Positions 1 through 11,508 of a stretch of 64,000 nt of DNA are shown here, piece by piece. Made by a program: the position numbers and the translations under genes. Within the stretch, counting starts at the first letter, position 1. Every line of letters begins with the position of its first letter. The notes beneath the pieces are model-generated. The model was not told where the DNA came from and ran no database searches. It was given only the letters and a program-made list of their open reading frames with translations. Source of the stretch: Trichoderma breve (taxonomy: Eukaryota > Ascomycota > Sordariomycetes > Hypocreales > Hypocreaceae); assembly GCF_028502605.1 (NCBI RefSeq), contig NW_026611593.1, positions 620,001 through 684,000 of the forward strand, given 5' to 3'.

Positions 1-2727
1 ACGATTTCACACAGGCGCCGGCATTATCAGTGTTAAGGACATGCTTCCTTTTTCGACAGGGATGCCGCTGTAGCTCCCTGCTGCGATTCGATCCCTTGGA
101 GGTCTTTGCGTCATGGCCTGGCAACCCCCAGCAGATCAGCCACGCAGACTTGATAAAACCTCGCGAGCCTTGCAACCCAAGCCCAAGCCAGCCCATCGAC
201 AGTCAATCTCTGAGCTTGGAGATTTGGTCTAGCCAGAGCTCGACGTCATCGTGGCCAAGTCTGGCCTTGGAAGAGAGCTCGCCAAAGCAGGCTGAGCGAG
301 TGCTGCCAGTGCAGTCCATGTACGCTTAACTTACAAGCTCTTGCTAGTGGCATCTTTGTGTCGTCTGTTTGCTCTTCTCGAATGTTGATCCGTCTCGCTT
401 GCAGGGTGCTCAAGTCGACATTTGGCTGAATGAACATCATCTACCTCCTTGGGTAGAGCACACATGTACTTCTACCCGACGGCCATGTTGGCCCTTGGAG
501 CCTCGCCCAAAATACAATTTGCAGGCGACAAGTCATCGCTGCATTGGTACTGTGACCTTCCATTGCATTGCTCCGTGCTGTGCCACGACACGTTGGACAT
601 GCCCTGCCCGTGTCCTGCTCTATGTCTGGTGGGTGACAAGACCTGCCGTGCTTTCTACGCGCCGTCCTCTTCGCGCGCTTCCTTCGAGCTCCGGGGGGGT
701 TTCAAAGCCCAGAATCCTCTCAACTTTGCCAGCAACATGGAATCAGTACGAATCCGCATCCGACTAGAGCAGCCTTCGCTGGTAAGTACAAAGCCCGCTG
801 CGGATAAGCATCATGCAAGCAACCTAACCAAGATACTCTCCGCCAATCCTTGAAAGGCCGGGCCGAGCATGCCCAGTACGAGATGCTATGCTACGGTAGT
901 TCGGGCAGATGGCCAGTGCCACCGCGAGTGGCCGCAAATGCAACGGCCCCCGTCAACTCAACGTCGTGCAACCAGTGAACAGCCAGGCGGGAGATTTGCC
1001 TAGCCCCAAGGATTTGCCAACTGGACTGGTGGTACATGCGTCTCTCGTTGCCCAAGTACCTCACTCTACGCATCCCGATATGGCCGTGGCCCATTCCATT
1101 TGTCATTAACGCAGCGCACGCAGGTACAGGGCACGTTGTACAAGCTGCGGTGATGAAATGTCCCTCGCCTCTTTTGGGTATCCTTGGCACTAATGGGGAT
1201 GGCAGTGAATAGCAAACAACGAGGCAGTCTCAGGCGAGTGGCATCTTATCTGCAAGCTCCCTACGTGCTTTACGAAAACATAAGAAAAAATCTGTCTTGA
1301 AACCCTCCGGGCGGATGATAGATGACCACGTGGACGGGATGGGACATTTCATTAGGGCCCGACTTAATCTCAACTGTGTGTGTGTGTGTCGATGGCGCCA
1401 CATCAACCAGCAGTTGAGCTAAGGCCCATCTGCAGCATAGATGAGACGGGTGGAAGGCATTGGTGATTCATCATTCAAGCCAGACCTCCCCCCTTTTGGT
1501 CTCGTTTCTTTGGTGGCGAGCTTGATTCCGACAGACTCCTCTTGCAGAAGCGTGTTAACCTGCATCAATGGTTATGCCAAGTACTTGGATGGATGCTGTG
1601 CTTCGTAGACGTAATTAACTCTACAGCTTCTGGTGAGCAGACAACTACGTTGTGAAACGGGCTGATTTCTTGAAGGGGTCTTGTCCTACCCCCCCTTCAC
1701 GACACAACTCTTTCCATTGGTTCAGAGCAAAGAATCCATGACCCGGCAATTCCAATGAAGGCTACAGTACCTTTCTCGCTTTTCTGTGTTCGCATTGCCA
1801 CAGAGCTGAATTGTCGAATGAAGGGCAGCTATTTTGAAATTAAAAAACGCCATGGTGAAATTGGATGACCAAACTTATCGCCGCAGCAACGTCATCTGTG
1901 CGTGAATTGGCCACTGTTCAACTGGCTTGGGAACCAACAAGTGCTCTGAACAAATCTTTGGGCTTTTGCCAAGCCAATTGTCTACGGTGCTCGGCAAGTT
2001 GGTAGTGCGATATCTGGCTCACTAATCTATGCAGGCTTGGGACTTGAGGCTTCTTTTGTTCTAGCATCAGGGCGGATGTCTGGCGAGAGGTTCCGGGAGT
2101 GAGACCCAACGACGGGATTCTGGAGAGAAGTTCCGGGAGTGAGACCCAACAAACTTGATCCCGGCAAGATCCTTGGCCGCGGAAAAGCTGGAACGAAAAG
2201 AATTTTTCGAGGCTAGTTGCGAATTTTCGAGGCGATGGAATCTCTATCTCTCTTTTTTTAGAGTCACTAACGGACGGCAAGGGGCGTGGGATTGATATCC
2301 TCGCAGGTCTGCTTACACGCCAAGACAGCTACCCGCGCGGGATTCCATTCTGGCTACGTCCGAGCCTCGCTCACGTTGTTTTGCTGCGTTATATACACAT
2401 TCAAAACCACGTCCTTCTATCGCTGAGGAATCGATAGTAGGGGATTTGTCTAATTGTTCTTCAATTCTTGACGTAAAAGTTATCCAACTTGTATGCTAAG
2501 TCTTGCAAGCGACTAAATAGCCATGGTTCGATTGAATGCGGGGAGCGATCCGCTGGAGTCACGCCGACTCCGCAATCGCAGCTCGACGACTCCATAACGT
2601 TATCAGAATGCGCTGATATGTGAACCTTCTTTATCGTGAGAGATGCGATATATCAGAGCTCACGATTGCTCATGAATGGAATTGCCACTTCGAAATCATC
2701 CTTACTGATTGCTTTGTTCTTGATACA
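1..2727. other. Gene-free left flank
   Basis: I see no supportable gene here. Open frames up to about 130 codons exist on both strands, but they lack an ATG at the frame start or any recognisable domain. The stretch contains a short TG dinucleotide run at 1375-1389, a 20-bp exact direct repeat (listed separately) and a TATA-like string near 2389-2397 that could serve the following oxidase gene. It may be a long upstream region or untranslated sequence of a gene outside the window. Confidence 0.5.
2091..2150. repeat. 20-bp exact direct repeat, 40-bp period
   Basis: The 20-mer ttccgggagtgagacccaac occurs at 2091-2110 and again at 2131-2150, with partly similar bases between. It lies about 600 bp upstream of the D-amino-acid oxidase gene. 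It is a simple local duplication; no function can be assigned. Confidence 0.85.
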
Positions 2728-4049
2728 ATGGTGAACGTGATTGTCGTTGCAGGGTGAGACTTGAAGCTCCAACTACCTACATGTATTATTCCTTGCGTTG
2801 CATACATTAACAAGGGCATTCTGATGCAGGGCCGGCGTGAGTGGTCTCACTTCAGCACTTCTCCTTTCGAGGAGCAAGGCGAACAAAGTCACTGTGGTTG
2901 CAAAGCACATGCCCGGTGATTATGATATTGAATATGCCTCACCTTGGGCTGGAGCAAACGTGCTTCCGTGAGTGTGCTCTTAAATCATGCTCTGGCTCTA
3001 TTTTCGTATGACCTGGGGGATTAACTTGATTCCCGTATAGAATGGCCAGTGAAGAGAATAGCAGATGGGAGCGTCGTACTTGGCCAGAGCTGAAGCGCCT
3101 GACGGAAGAAGTCCCCGAAGCGGGAATTCACTTTCAGAGTAATAATCTCCATCATGCTGCGCATCTGAGACTTATTGCTAATAGTTGGTCACTTAAAGAG
3201 GCCCGTGTTTATAGAAGAGTCAAGGATGCGGAAGCTCCTGGATACCATCTTTCCGACTATCTGTTCTCGACAGACCCCTGGTACAAATCAGTGCTCCCTG
3301 ATTTCCGCGAACTGAGCAAAGAAGAAGTCATTCCAGGCCACGATTCGGGATGCGAATTCACGAGCGTGTGCATCAATACCGTCGTCTATCTCTCCTGGCT
3401 CGTCGGCCAGTGCCTCAAGAACGGCGTCGTCTTCAAAAGGGTCGTCTTGACGGACATTCGCGAGGCAAAGTCGCTCAGTCACACTGGCCAGCCGGCAAAC
3501 ATCATCATCAATGCTACTGCTTTGGGATCTCTCAAGCTTGGAGGTGTTGAGGATACTACCATGACGCCTGCTCGTGCGCAGATTGTTCTCGTGCGGAACG
3601 AGTACCATCCTATGATCGCCACGTCGGGAACTGACGATAGCGCTACGGAGATTACATACATCATGCAGCGCGCTGCGGGCGGAGGCACGATTCTCGGCGG
3701 GACGTATGACATCGGTAACTGGGAATCCGCGCCCGACCCAAACATTGCGGTTCGCATCATGAAGAGGGCGGTAGAAGCTGCGCCGGGACTTGCTGGAGGA
3801 AAAGGCATTGAAGGGCTGAGCGTTATTAGACATGGTGTGGGATTGCGACCGTGGAGGAAGGACGGGGTGAGGATTGAGGAGGAGGTTTTGGATGAGAGCA
3901 CTTCGATTGTGCATAATTATGGACATGCGGGATGGGGATATCAGGGGTCGTATGGATGTGCGGAGAGGGTTGTTGAGTTGGTGAATGAGATACGGAAGAG
4001 GAAGGGGGAAGATTTGAGTGGTGAAGACAAGGTGTTTTCATGGGATTAA
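2728..4049 (+). CDS. D-amino-acid oxidase (FAD-dependent)
   Basis: Three exons: 2728-2753, 2830-2967 and 3041-4049, joining to a 390-residue protein. The first tiny exon is needed to complete the N-terminal FAD-binding motif GAGVSG (residues 9-14), which supports this start. Further family signatures are YDIEYASPWAGAN after the first beta-alpha-beta unit, HGVGLRPWRKDG around residue 320, and the C-terminal HNYGHAGWGYQGSYG around residue 346. The enzyme oxidatively deaminates D-amino acids to 2-oxo acids, ammonia and hydrogen peroxide. Family members are usually peroxisomal, but this C-terminus ends in FSWD, not an SKL-type signal. The length is somewhat above the usual 340-370 residues because of the C-terminal tail. 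D-aspartate oxidase is a possible alternative substrate class. Confidence 0.93.
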
Positions 4050-4462
4050 CTATTTTTCTCTCATGACATCCTTAGATGGTTTATCATTCAATAAAACTAT
4101 ATATTATACATAGCTATCAAGGCTTGATTTACTCTTTACACGACTCGTCATTCCATCTCGTCAAAGTTAACAAGGGGACAGTTGAGTTGAGGTATATAAG
4201 CGGGCCTATGCACTTCTCGGGGCGCCTCTCGCCTGTCCTAGCAAAAAGGCTCCACGTTGCATATAACGGATCGCCAAAAAGCTCCAAAACAAGGCTGTTC
4301 GTTTCACGTGTATTTCTCAACAGAAACGACAATGCCCCTTTAATCAACAAGCCTCGGGACTTCATTTTTCTCTTCATTTCACTCACTCTCATTTATTTGG
4401 TGAAGACGAAGGATTAAAGAGAGAGAAGAGGGAGAGGAGGAGAGCTTCTCTCATCAGCGAAC
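4050..4462 (+). promoter_or_regulatory. Intergenic; likely ALG3 promoter and leader
   Basis: There is no gene in these 413 bases. A TATA-like tatataag at 4193-4200 lies about 260 bases before the ALG3 start. A purine-rich leader (gagagaagagg type) precedes the ATG from about 4418. Assignment as a promoter is inference from position. Confidence 0.45.
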
Positions 4463-5931
4463 ATGGCCTCTCTCATCAAGTTCGCCTCCGACGTCGCCAA
4501 CGGCCGCCATGCGCTGTCGAAGTTCATCCCCATGGGCCTCTGGCTCGCAGACGCCGTGCTGTGCGGTCTGATTATTTGGAAAGTGCCCTGTTAGTCGACA
4601 CTGTACGATTCCTTTTTTAAGCAAAATAAAGAAAATAGCTTGCTCAAGAAAAGGGGAAAGATTTCATGCAAAATAACCTAGGCTAACGAATGAAACTTGT
4701 CACTTTCGATTCATTTTTTAGATACGGAAATCGACTGGGTTGCGTACATGGAGCAGATCACGCAGTTTGTTCACGGGGAGAGAGACTATCCCAAGATGGA
4801 GGGCGGCACGGGGCCGTTGGTGTATCCCGCGGCCCATGTGTACATCTACACGGGGTTGTATTATCTGACCAAGAAGGGTACGGATATCCTGTTGGCGCAG
4901 CAGCTCTTTGCCGGTTTGTACATGGCTACGCTGGGGGTGGTGATGCTGTGCTATTGGAAGGCCAAGGTGAGCTTCTTCATTGACAAGAGTGTAGACTTGT
5001 TTGGAGTGAAAACGGTGGCTAAAAGTGATGTTACTCATGATAGGTCCCGCCGTACATCTTTCCGCTCTTGATTCTTTCAAAGCGGCTTCACAGTGTCTTT
5101 GTCCTCAGGTGCTTCAACGACTGTTTTGCCGCATTCTTCTTGTGGCTGTCAATCTACTTCTTCCAGCGGAGAGTCTGGACCGTTGGTGCTTTGGCATATA
5201 CCATCGGTCTTGGCGTCAAGATGTCACTACTACTCGTTCTTCCCGCTGTTATCATTGTGCTCTTCCTGGGTCGTGGGTTTAAAGGGGCTTTGCGGTTACT
5301 GTGGCTCATGGTACAGGTTCAGCTGCTACTCGCCGTTCCGTTCATCACGACAAACTGGAGAGGCTATCTTGGCCGAGCATTCGAGCTATCGAGGCAGTTC
5401 AAGTTTGAATGGACAGTCAATTGGCGCATGCTCGGCGAGGAATTGTTCCTCAGCCGGGGCTTCTCTATCACGCTACTGGCATTCCACGCCCTCTTCCTCC
5501 TCATCTTCATCCTGGGTCGATGGCTGAAGATTAAAGAACGAACCGTCTTGGGAATGATTCCCTACGTTGTCCGGTTCCAGTCGCCTTTCACAGAGCAGGA
5601 AGAGCTCAGCATCTCCCACAGAGTCGTCACGCCCAGATACATCATGTCCGCAATGTTGTCGGCCAATGTGGTTGGGCTCCTGTTTGCCAGGTCTCTGCAT
5701 TACCAATTCTATGCGTACCTGGCATGGGCAACGCCCTTCCTCCTGTGGACAGCCACTCCGAATCCACTTGTCGTGGTCCCGCTGTGGGCGGCGCAAGAAT
5801 GGGCTTGGAACGTGTTCCCCAGCACTCCTGTTAGCTCTAACGTCGTGGTGAGCGTCCTGGCTGTGACGGTTGCCATGGCCTTTGTAGGGTCGAACCCGCA
5901 GCATGGCGCGCCGAAGCCAAAACAACTATAG
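4463..5931 (+). CDS. ALG3: Alg3, Dol-P-Man:Man5GlcNAc2-PP-Dol alpha-1,3-mannosyltransferase
   Basis: Exons 4463-4589, 4722-4966 and 5044-5931 give 419 residues, close to the usual 430-460 for Alg3. The protein is a multispanning ER membrane enzyme that adds the first lumenal mannose, from dolichyl-phosphate mannose, to the lipid-linked N-glycan precursor. Visible family features are the lumenal loop [11 protein letters not shown] followed by [19 protein letters not shown] near residues 43-75, [11 protein letters not shown], and the late [17 protein letters not shown] segment. About ten hydrophobic segments are present. The first exon codes for the cytosolic N-terminus and the start of the first membrane helix, which fits the chosen ATG (context gaacATGG). 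Confidence 0.95.
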
Positions 5932-5981
5932 TGGTGGGATAAGAATACGACCGCATTGTTGCGAGCAAAAGCATTGTTTCA

Positions 5982-6458
5982 TTATTCCTCTTCTTCTTCC
6001 TCGTCGTCACTGGGTGGCATCTTTCCTACGTTGGAGTCGCTCTCCTCGTCGCTGAGATCTTGAGCCGTCTTAACAAATTCCTTTGGCCTGGACAATATCG
6101 TTTAATACATGTATAGAAATAGAGATTGGGAAAGATGCAAGTCATACCAATAAGGCTGCTTTCGCCAGAGTTTCTCGTCACGGACAACATTGATGATTTC
6201 TCCAATTGCCCTGCTGTCCTGAGTCCCTACAGGATATCCCTCAGCCAGGACGTATCCGCCACGCTTGATCCAGATGGTGTTGCGAAAGCGCTGGGCGAGC
6301 TCGAGGACGACGGCCTTTTTGTTTGGCATCTCGCACGTGTACAAGTTGTTGCCCTCGGGCTTGACGACACGTACAATCACCTGCGTAGGCTCCAGGGCAT
6401 CAGGCGGTGACAGCGCCTCTTGTGCAGCAGCGAGGACATTTCGCTTCGGACGGCCCAT
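5982..6458 (-). CDS. EIF1AD-like RNA-binding protein (S1/IF1 fold)
   Basis: Two exons on the minus strand, 6458-6148 and 6087-5982, code for 138 residues. The core reads VIVRVVKPEGNNLYTCEMP, then AVVLELAQRFRNTIWIKRGGYVLAEG, typical of the eIF1A-like S1/IF1 fold of the EIF1AD family, which is linked to small ribosomal subunit maturation. The second exon adds an acidic tail ending in a run of glutamates, also a family trait. The intron (6088-6147) has a GTATGA donor and a CAG acceptor. The gene is convergent with ALG3, with only 50 bases between the two stop codons, so their transcripts probably overlap. EIF1AD is separated from true eIF1A by its short length and lack of the full eIF1A C-terminal domain. 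Confidence 0.88.
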
Positions 6459-7526
6459 GGTTTTCGATTTGTTGTCAATCGAGCTGATGCTGCTGCTATC
6501 AATGGATTGCTACTATCAAAAATTTATCTGGTGGATGGGAATAAACCGGGGCTTGAATGGAGGGGCACTATCGATAGACGACAGCTTCCTCGATAAGGAA
6601 AAAAACCTTGCACCTCCCGGCTCTCGGATACTATCCGCCGCGGTATTTCCGTCTTGGGCGAGACCGCTTTCAGGGTCCATAGCTTTGTATGGATTAACTG
6701 GGGGCCATAAGAATCCATTACAAAACAATTCGCTTCAGAGGCGTAATGCTAGACGCCCCAATGGGAGAAATGCCGGGGAATTTACTTAATCTACTTTTGC
6801 AGCCAAGCAATAGACTATCGTACAATGGATTTATAATGTCCTTTTTAGGCATTTTGGCGTTCACCAGCTGCTTGACTCACCGGGCTAAACGGTGCCGCAG
6901 GATGGCTTGCAACAAGGCACCGCCAATCTCGTCGAGATCACGTACACCATCACCCTTCAAGCCACCCGTTCTCGGGACAGCGGTCGAACATCGGGCTATA
7001 TAAGCCACTAGCAAGGGCTCCGTGTGAAGAGAAACATGCACTCCGTATCAGGGACACTTTTCCCATTGCAAATTAAGCGGGTTTTCGCCTGCCGGCTCAC
7101 GGAGGGCCGCAGCCGATATCGTTGGGAGACCCGCAGCACGAAGCTTCTTTATTACGGAGAACTTCCACCACAATCCCGTAAAGGGCCCCCAAACTCCGGC
7201 ACGATGGCTTTTCGTCCCAGCATGGATTCCCGTAATTGGGCATTCCACTAGCAGAGCTTATCGGTCCACGAGACCTGGTGGAAAATTGGGCCATTGCAAC
7301 ACTGTTTACCTAGGTACAGTATGTTTTGAGTTGTCTGCTGTAGCTGGATGGCGTATAAAAGATGGGCGAGGAAGCTCTGCTCAGCTTTGCTGGAGCTCTC
7401 ACCTTGGGGTCTTTAAATCAAACTCCAATCCCCTTTGCAAAGTGAATTTGTTCATCAAGCATTTTAAGCATAACAACTAACCTCAATTGCTGTTCCCATT
7501 GCTTTGACAAGGCACTTTTTTCCACC
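6459..7526. promoter_or_regulatory. Divergent intergenic region between EIF1AD-like and MFS genes
   Basis: There is no supportable gene in about 1.07 kb. Two TATA-like strings point to the MFS gene: tatataag at 6997-7004 and tataaaag at 7354-7361, the latter about 170 bases before its ATG. Short open frames here have no domain content. Confidence 0.5.
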
Positions 7527-9070
7527 ATGGACGCAATCCTCTTGCGAAACCTCGTGGAGATCCAATCCGGCCCCTCCACCCCCGACGAGGCGACCAGGCC
7601 ACTCACAGCCCCGGAAAAGACCTACCAGAGGACCTATTCCAGCGGCCCATTCCAGGAAGATGTCGTCAATGTGCGAAGAGCGTCTCGTAGTGATGGATTC
7701 GCCTCTGGTGTAGTCACCCCCAGGACAGAAGATGCTGATCTTGAGAGAAGTCGTCCGGCGAGCCCGGTCCTCGAAGTTGATGCCGTGGAAGTGATTCCCA
7801 GTGTATGGGAGCCGTACATGAACCGCTTCAGACTGCTGTCTGTGTGTCTGATCAACTTTGGCAATGCGTTGAGTGACAGTGCAGCCGGTGCTCTGATTCC
7901 CTACATGGAAAGGTGAGGTTCATCCATATTTGTAAACCTGTGAAAAAAGAAAACAAGGGCTAACAAGACGTCAATCAAAGACATTATGAAATCGGATACG
8001 CAATTGTCTCTCTCATTTTCGTCGGCCAAGCCCTGGGCTTCATCTTCGCCGCCGTCTTCCTCGACACGCTTCGTGCGAGGCTAGGCCGTGCAAGACTCCT
8101 CGGCATCGGCCAGATGCTCATGGCATGCGCCTACATCCCTCTCGTCGTCGCCGCCCCCTTTGGCGTCGTCGTGGCGGCCTTTTTCTTCGTCGGCCTGGGC
8201 ATCGCCATTAATATCGCCATGGCCAACATCTTCTGTGGCAGCCTGCAAAACAGCACCATCATGCTGGGGCTGCTGCACGGGAGTTATGGCATTGGAGGCA
8301 CTTCAGGCCCCCTGATTGCCACGGCCATGGTCACTGTGGCACACACGGCGTGGAATCACTACTATATCCTGACTATGGGAATTGGCTTCGTCACCATGGT
8401 GCTCTCGGCGTGGGCTTTCTGGCGATTCGAAAAGGAGCAGAGCCCAGCAGTCCGCGAGAGAGAAGCAACCCCAGACAACTCGGCCTTCCTGGGCATGTTC
8501 GCCGCCGTGAAGCTGCGCATCGTGCTACTTGGATCAACCTTCATCTTCGCCTACCAGGGCGCCGAGGTGTCCATCTCCGGCTGGGTCATCTCCTTCCTCA
8601 TCAACTCCCGCGGCGGCGACCCCTCGTCCGTCGGCTACGTCTCGGCCGGTTTCTGGGCCGGCATCACCATCGGCCGCTTCTTCCTCTCCGGCCCGGCCGC
8701 GCGCTTCGGCGAAAAGGTCTTCGTCTACGGCCTCGTCGCGGGCGCCCTAGCATTCCAGTTCCTGGTCTGGTTCGTGCCCAACGTCGTGGGCGACGCCGTG
8801 GCCGTGAGCATCGTCGGCCTGCTGCTGGGGCCCATCTACCCGTGCGCGGCGGCCGTCTTCATGCGCGGCATGTCGCACCGGGACATTCTGAGCGGGATGG
8901 GGGCCATCAGCGCGTTTGGGAGCTTGGGAGGTGCGGTGGCGCCGTTTGTGACGGGCTTGTTGGCGCAGGCGGTTGGGACGTGGGTGTTGCATCCGATTGT
9001 GATTTTCTTGTTTGTCGTGATGCTGCTGTGCTGGTATGGCATTCCTGCTGAGACAAAGGAGAAGAAGTGA
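7527..9070 (+). CDS. MFS transporter, BSC6/fucose-permease-like
   Basis: Exons 7527-7912 and 7981-9070 give 491 residues. An N-terminal cytosolic tail of about 90 residues, rich in Ser, Thr and Pro, is followed by about 12 hydrophobic helices. The first helix contains LINFGNALSDSAAGALIPYM, which resembles yeast Bsc6 and related fungal permeases of the major facilitator superfamily. The intra-helix stretch LHGSYGIGGTSGPLIA and the repeat-half motif GFWAGITIGRFF fit the MFS fold. The substrate cannot be read from sequence; Bsc6-like proteins have no firmly known substrate. The intron starts right after the first helix (YMER) and is in phase. Plasma or vacuolar membrane location is inferred. Confidence 0.88.
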
Positions 9071-9413
9071 TTAGGGACGAAAAGGGAACTATCAATGGTA
9101 TGTATTAAACAGGAGGGAAAGGAGGAAATGGCGTATATGGGGTTTGTTTGTTTAAAAGGGTAAGGAATAATGCGAAGCGATGAAACAATATCAATATCAT
9201 AACCAGTATACTATTAACGAGTCTATGCGGCTTGTTCGTCTATCCTTTCTATAGAGAATCTAAGCTACCGTTCTTTTTTCAAGTCTCCCGAGAAATCTAT
9301 ACCTTTTATAGATGGTATCCAACCAGCAAAACTAAACATCTATCAACATCCATTGTCTAAAATGGTCATCCAAATAAATTGTTAGAAAATAAAAAGTCGT
9401 TCAAATCGTAAAG
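9071..9413. other. Short convergent intergenic region
   Basis: AT-rich sequence between the stop codons of the MFS gene and the convergent HAD phosphatase gene. It presumably holds both 3' untranslated regions. I see nothing else. Confidence 0.6.
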
Positions 9414-10304
9414 TTAAATGCGACCCTTGGCCGCGTCCTGGACGGTAATGTTGCCGGCAGCAATATCCTTGACCGTCTGGGTGATGCTTGTCCAGTCGTT
9501 GAATGTGACAAAGGGGACGTTTTCGTTTTCGCACCAAGTCACCAGGTCTGTTCGCAAAAGTTAACATCAGTGATACGGGCAGTAAGAATTGGAAAAATGA
9601 AACGCACCCTTTCCGGCCTTTGCAAAGAGCAAATCAGTCTCCTTGGCAGCAGACAGATCGGAGACACCGTCACCAGCGTAGAACATTGTTGGTCTGTTGG
9701 GAAGGCTCGAGTACTTGCGGATCTCAATGGACTTGTCGTGGCCGTGGATGCTGCGTCATCTTGTCAATACTGGTACAAAGCATGGCCCCTGATCAGATCG
9801 CATCGGAGTTATGAGTCCTCACCTGTCATCGCGGAAGATAATCTCCCAGCCACCAACGTCGTTGAGGCTCTTTCCCTCCCTCGCCCGCACAAAGTTGCTC
9901 ACAATCTGGATATCCCACCCAGGTCCTAGGAGCTTGTCCAGAAGCGCCCGGATAACAGGCTCCATGCCTCCGCTGAGAATGACAATCGGGACGTTGTTGT
10001 CCTGGGCCCAGTTGTAAAAGTCCTTGAAGCCGGGATCGAGCTTGATGTTGGCCAGAAGGATGTCGAGACACTCGGGAAAGGGCGTCGTGACGCTGTCCAG
10101 CATCTCGCGGAACGAATCGCGAAAGTTGACTCGGCCGTGGAGCGTGTCGGCGTTGCCCTGCTTGCGCTTCTCGGCGCCGTAGCCTAGGTTGTCCGTCATG
10201 TAGTCGTTGGAATCGGCGGTTGTGACGGTGCCATCGAAGTCGGTGAAGAAGATGAACTTGGGGTTAGTGGCCATGGCCGGAATGTCGGTTGCGACGGAGC
10301 CCAT
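9414..10304 (-). CDS. HAD-superfamily phosphatase (phosphoserine-phosphatase-like, YNL010W type)
   Basis: Three exons, 10304-9823, 9750-9608 and 9547-9414, give 252 residues. The HAD motif I is FTDFDGTVTTADSNDY near the N-terminus, with nucleophile Asp and acid/base Asp in DFDGT. Motif II is VILSGGM and the late motif is FYAGDGVSDLSAA, which supplies the Mg-binding aspartates. These match the cytosolic phosphatase group of yeast YNL010W, MtnX and PHOSPHO1. The physiological substrate is unknown. An upstream open frame extends this reading frame by 160 codons but has low-complexity content, so I start at MGSVATDI, just before the HAD core. Introns are 72 and 60 nt with normal splice sites. Confidence 0.88.
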
Positions 10305-11508
10305 TTTGGACGATCTGGGGGTTTGATGATGAATATTTGAAAGGTGAAGATGGAGGAGAGAAGGGGAGATTCTGGAGGGGCAAATAGATGGAGGGGCAGT
10401 TTTTTTGGCGGCGATAAGATTGGCAGCCCCGGGAAGTGTGAGGAGAAGGAGATGTAAGATGACAACGCTTAGCCAAGACGAAGGAGAGAAGATGGGAAAA
10501 TATAGTAAATTTAGTACGAAAAGGCCGAAAAGGAGTCTAAATAAAAGTTTGAATGCAAATCGCCATCCCCTGTTGATTTTTGGTGAAAATCCCTCCTGGC
10601 GCAGCGCCGATCTGCCAACTATCCATGGATCAATCCCGCGTCCGCTGTGTGTCGTCATTTCTGGCGGCTTCACCTCGCTGAGATGCCCCGCCGTAGTGGT
10701 CAAGGTACAGGGGACAGGGGCCGTGAGCCCCGCCAGGGCGCTAGAAGCCCGAAATAGGCCTTCTGGCAGACGGCACACATCCATGTGGTTTCGATGAATT
10801 GAGTTTCAGTGATGGATGGATCCTGTTGTCAATGCCAGACTCTAATTCTACTGCTTGGCATCAATATCAATGCTTTTTGTATTTATCAATTGAAAACATG
10901 TATATAGTCACTCTCAGTGAAAATCAATTCCATCAAGAAATGCTAATTCTTTTTCCCGGCCATCACTTCTGGCACCCGCATTTATACAGCAGTCCAAACC
11001 CACTAAGCCGCTCACATGCGGTGCCAACAATCGGCGCGCGAATTTTTGCGAAGGCGGTCTACACCAAAAAACCAGCCCGTCGTCGAGATCGGCCCAAAGA
11101 CCCGGGCTCAGCCGGGGAAGCTGTCTGGGCTGTCTTTTCAAAGGTGGAGGCAACGGGAACATTATCGCTCACGCCTGGGCCTGTAAGCTGGCCACGACTG
11201 TCAATTGGTAGGGTGGAGGAGCACTACTCTTTTTCTTTTTCTTTTCTTCTTTCTTTTTTCTGTCTTTGTTTCTCTTCATTGCCCCGACGATTTACGGTTT
11301 TGGGTGTCAAGCCAAGGGGCCAGACTAAGACAAATCCTAGCCCAGCCCAGCACTTTGTCTGTGTCTCGGCTACGCAGAAAAAAAAAGACCTGGAGAAAAT
11401 CCCCCTCCTACCAACCCCGGAAGCTGCACCGACATCCGGCGGTTCGACCCCTTGAGGAACAAAGAAAAAACAGCGGTGCAGAGGCTTCTTGGCCCTGCGC
11501 TGGCAGAT
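10305..11508. promoter_or_regulatory. Divergent intergenic region
   Basis: About 1.2 kb lie between the divergently transcribed HAD phosphatase and SHE9 genes. A pyrimidine-rich tract runs at about 11226-11282. Several open frames on both strands have no domain content and are not called. Confidence 0.45.

Noticed and set aside
30..853. Overlapping plus-strand frames of 99-134 codons
   Set aside because: The longest starts with TTG, the frames overlap each other, and none shows a domain, signal peptide or splice structure that I can support.
1918..2280. 120-codon minus-strand frame
   Set aside because: It starts with TTG and spans the 40-bp direct repeat; no recognisable protein content.
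3288..3926. Long frame antisense to D-amino-acid oxidase
   Set aside because: It lies entirely opposite a well-conserved coding exon and is a shadow of its codon bias.
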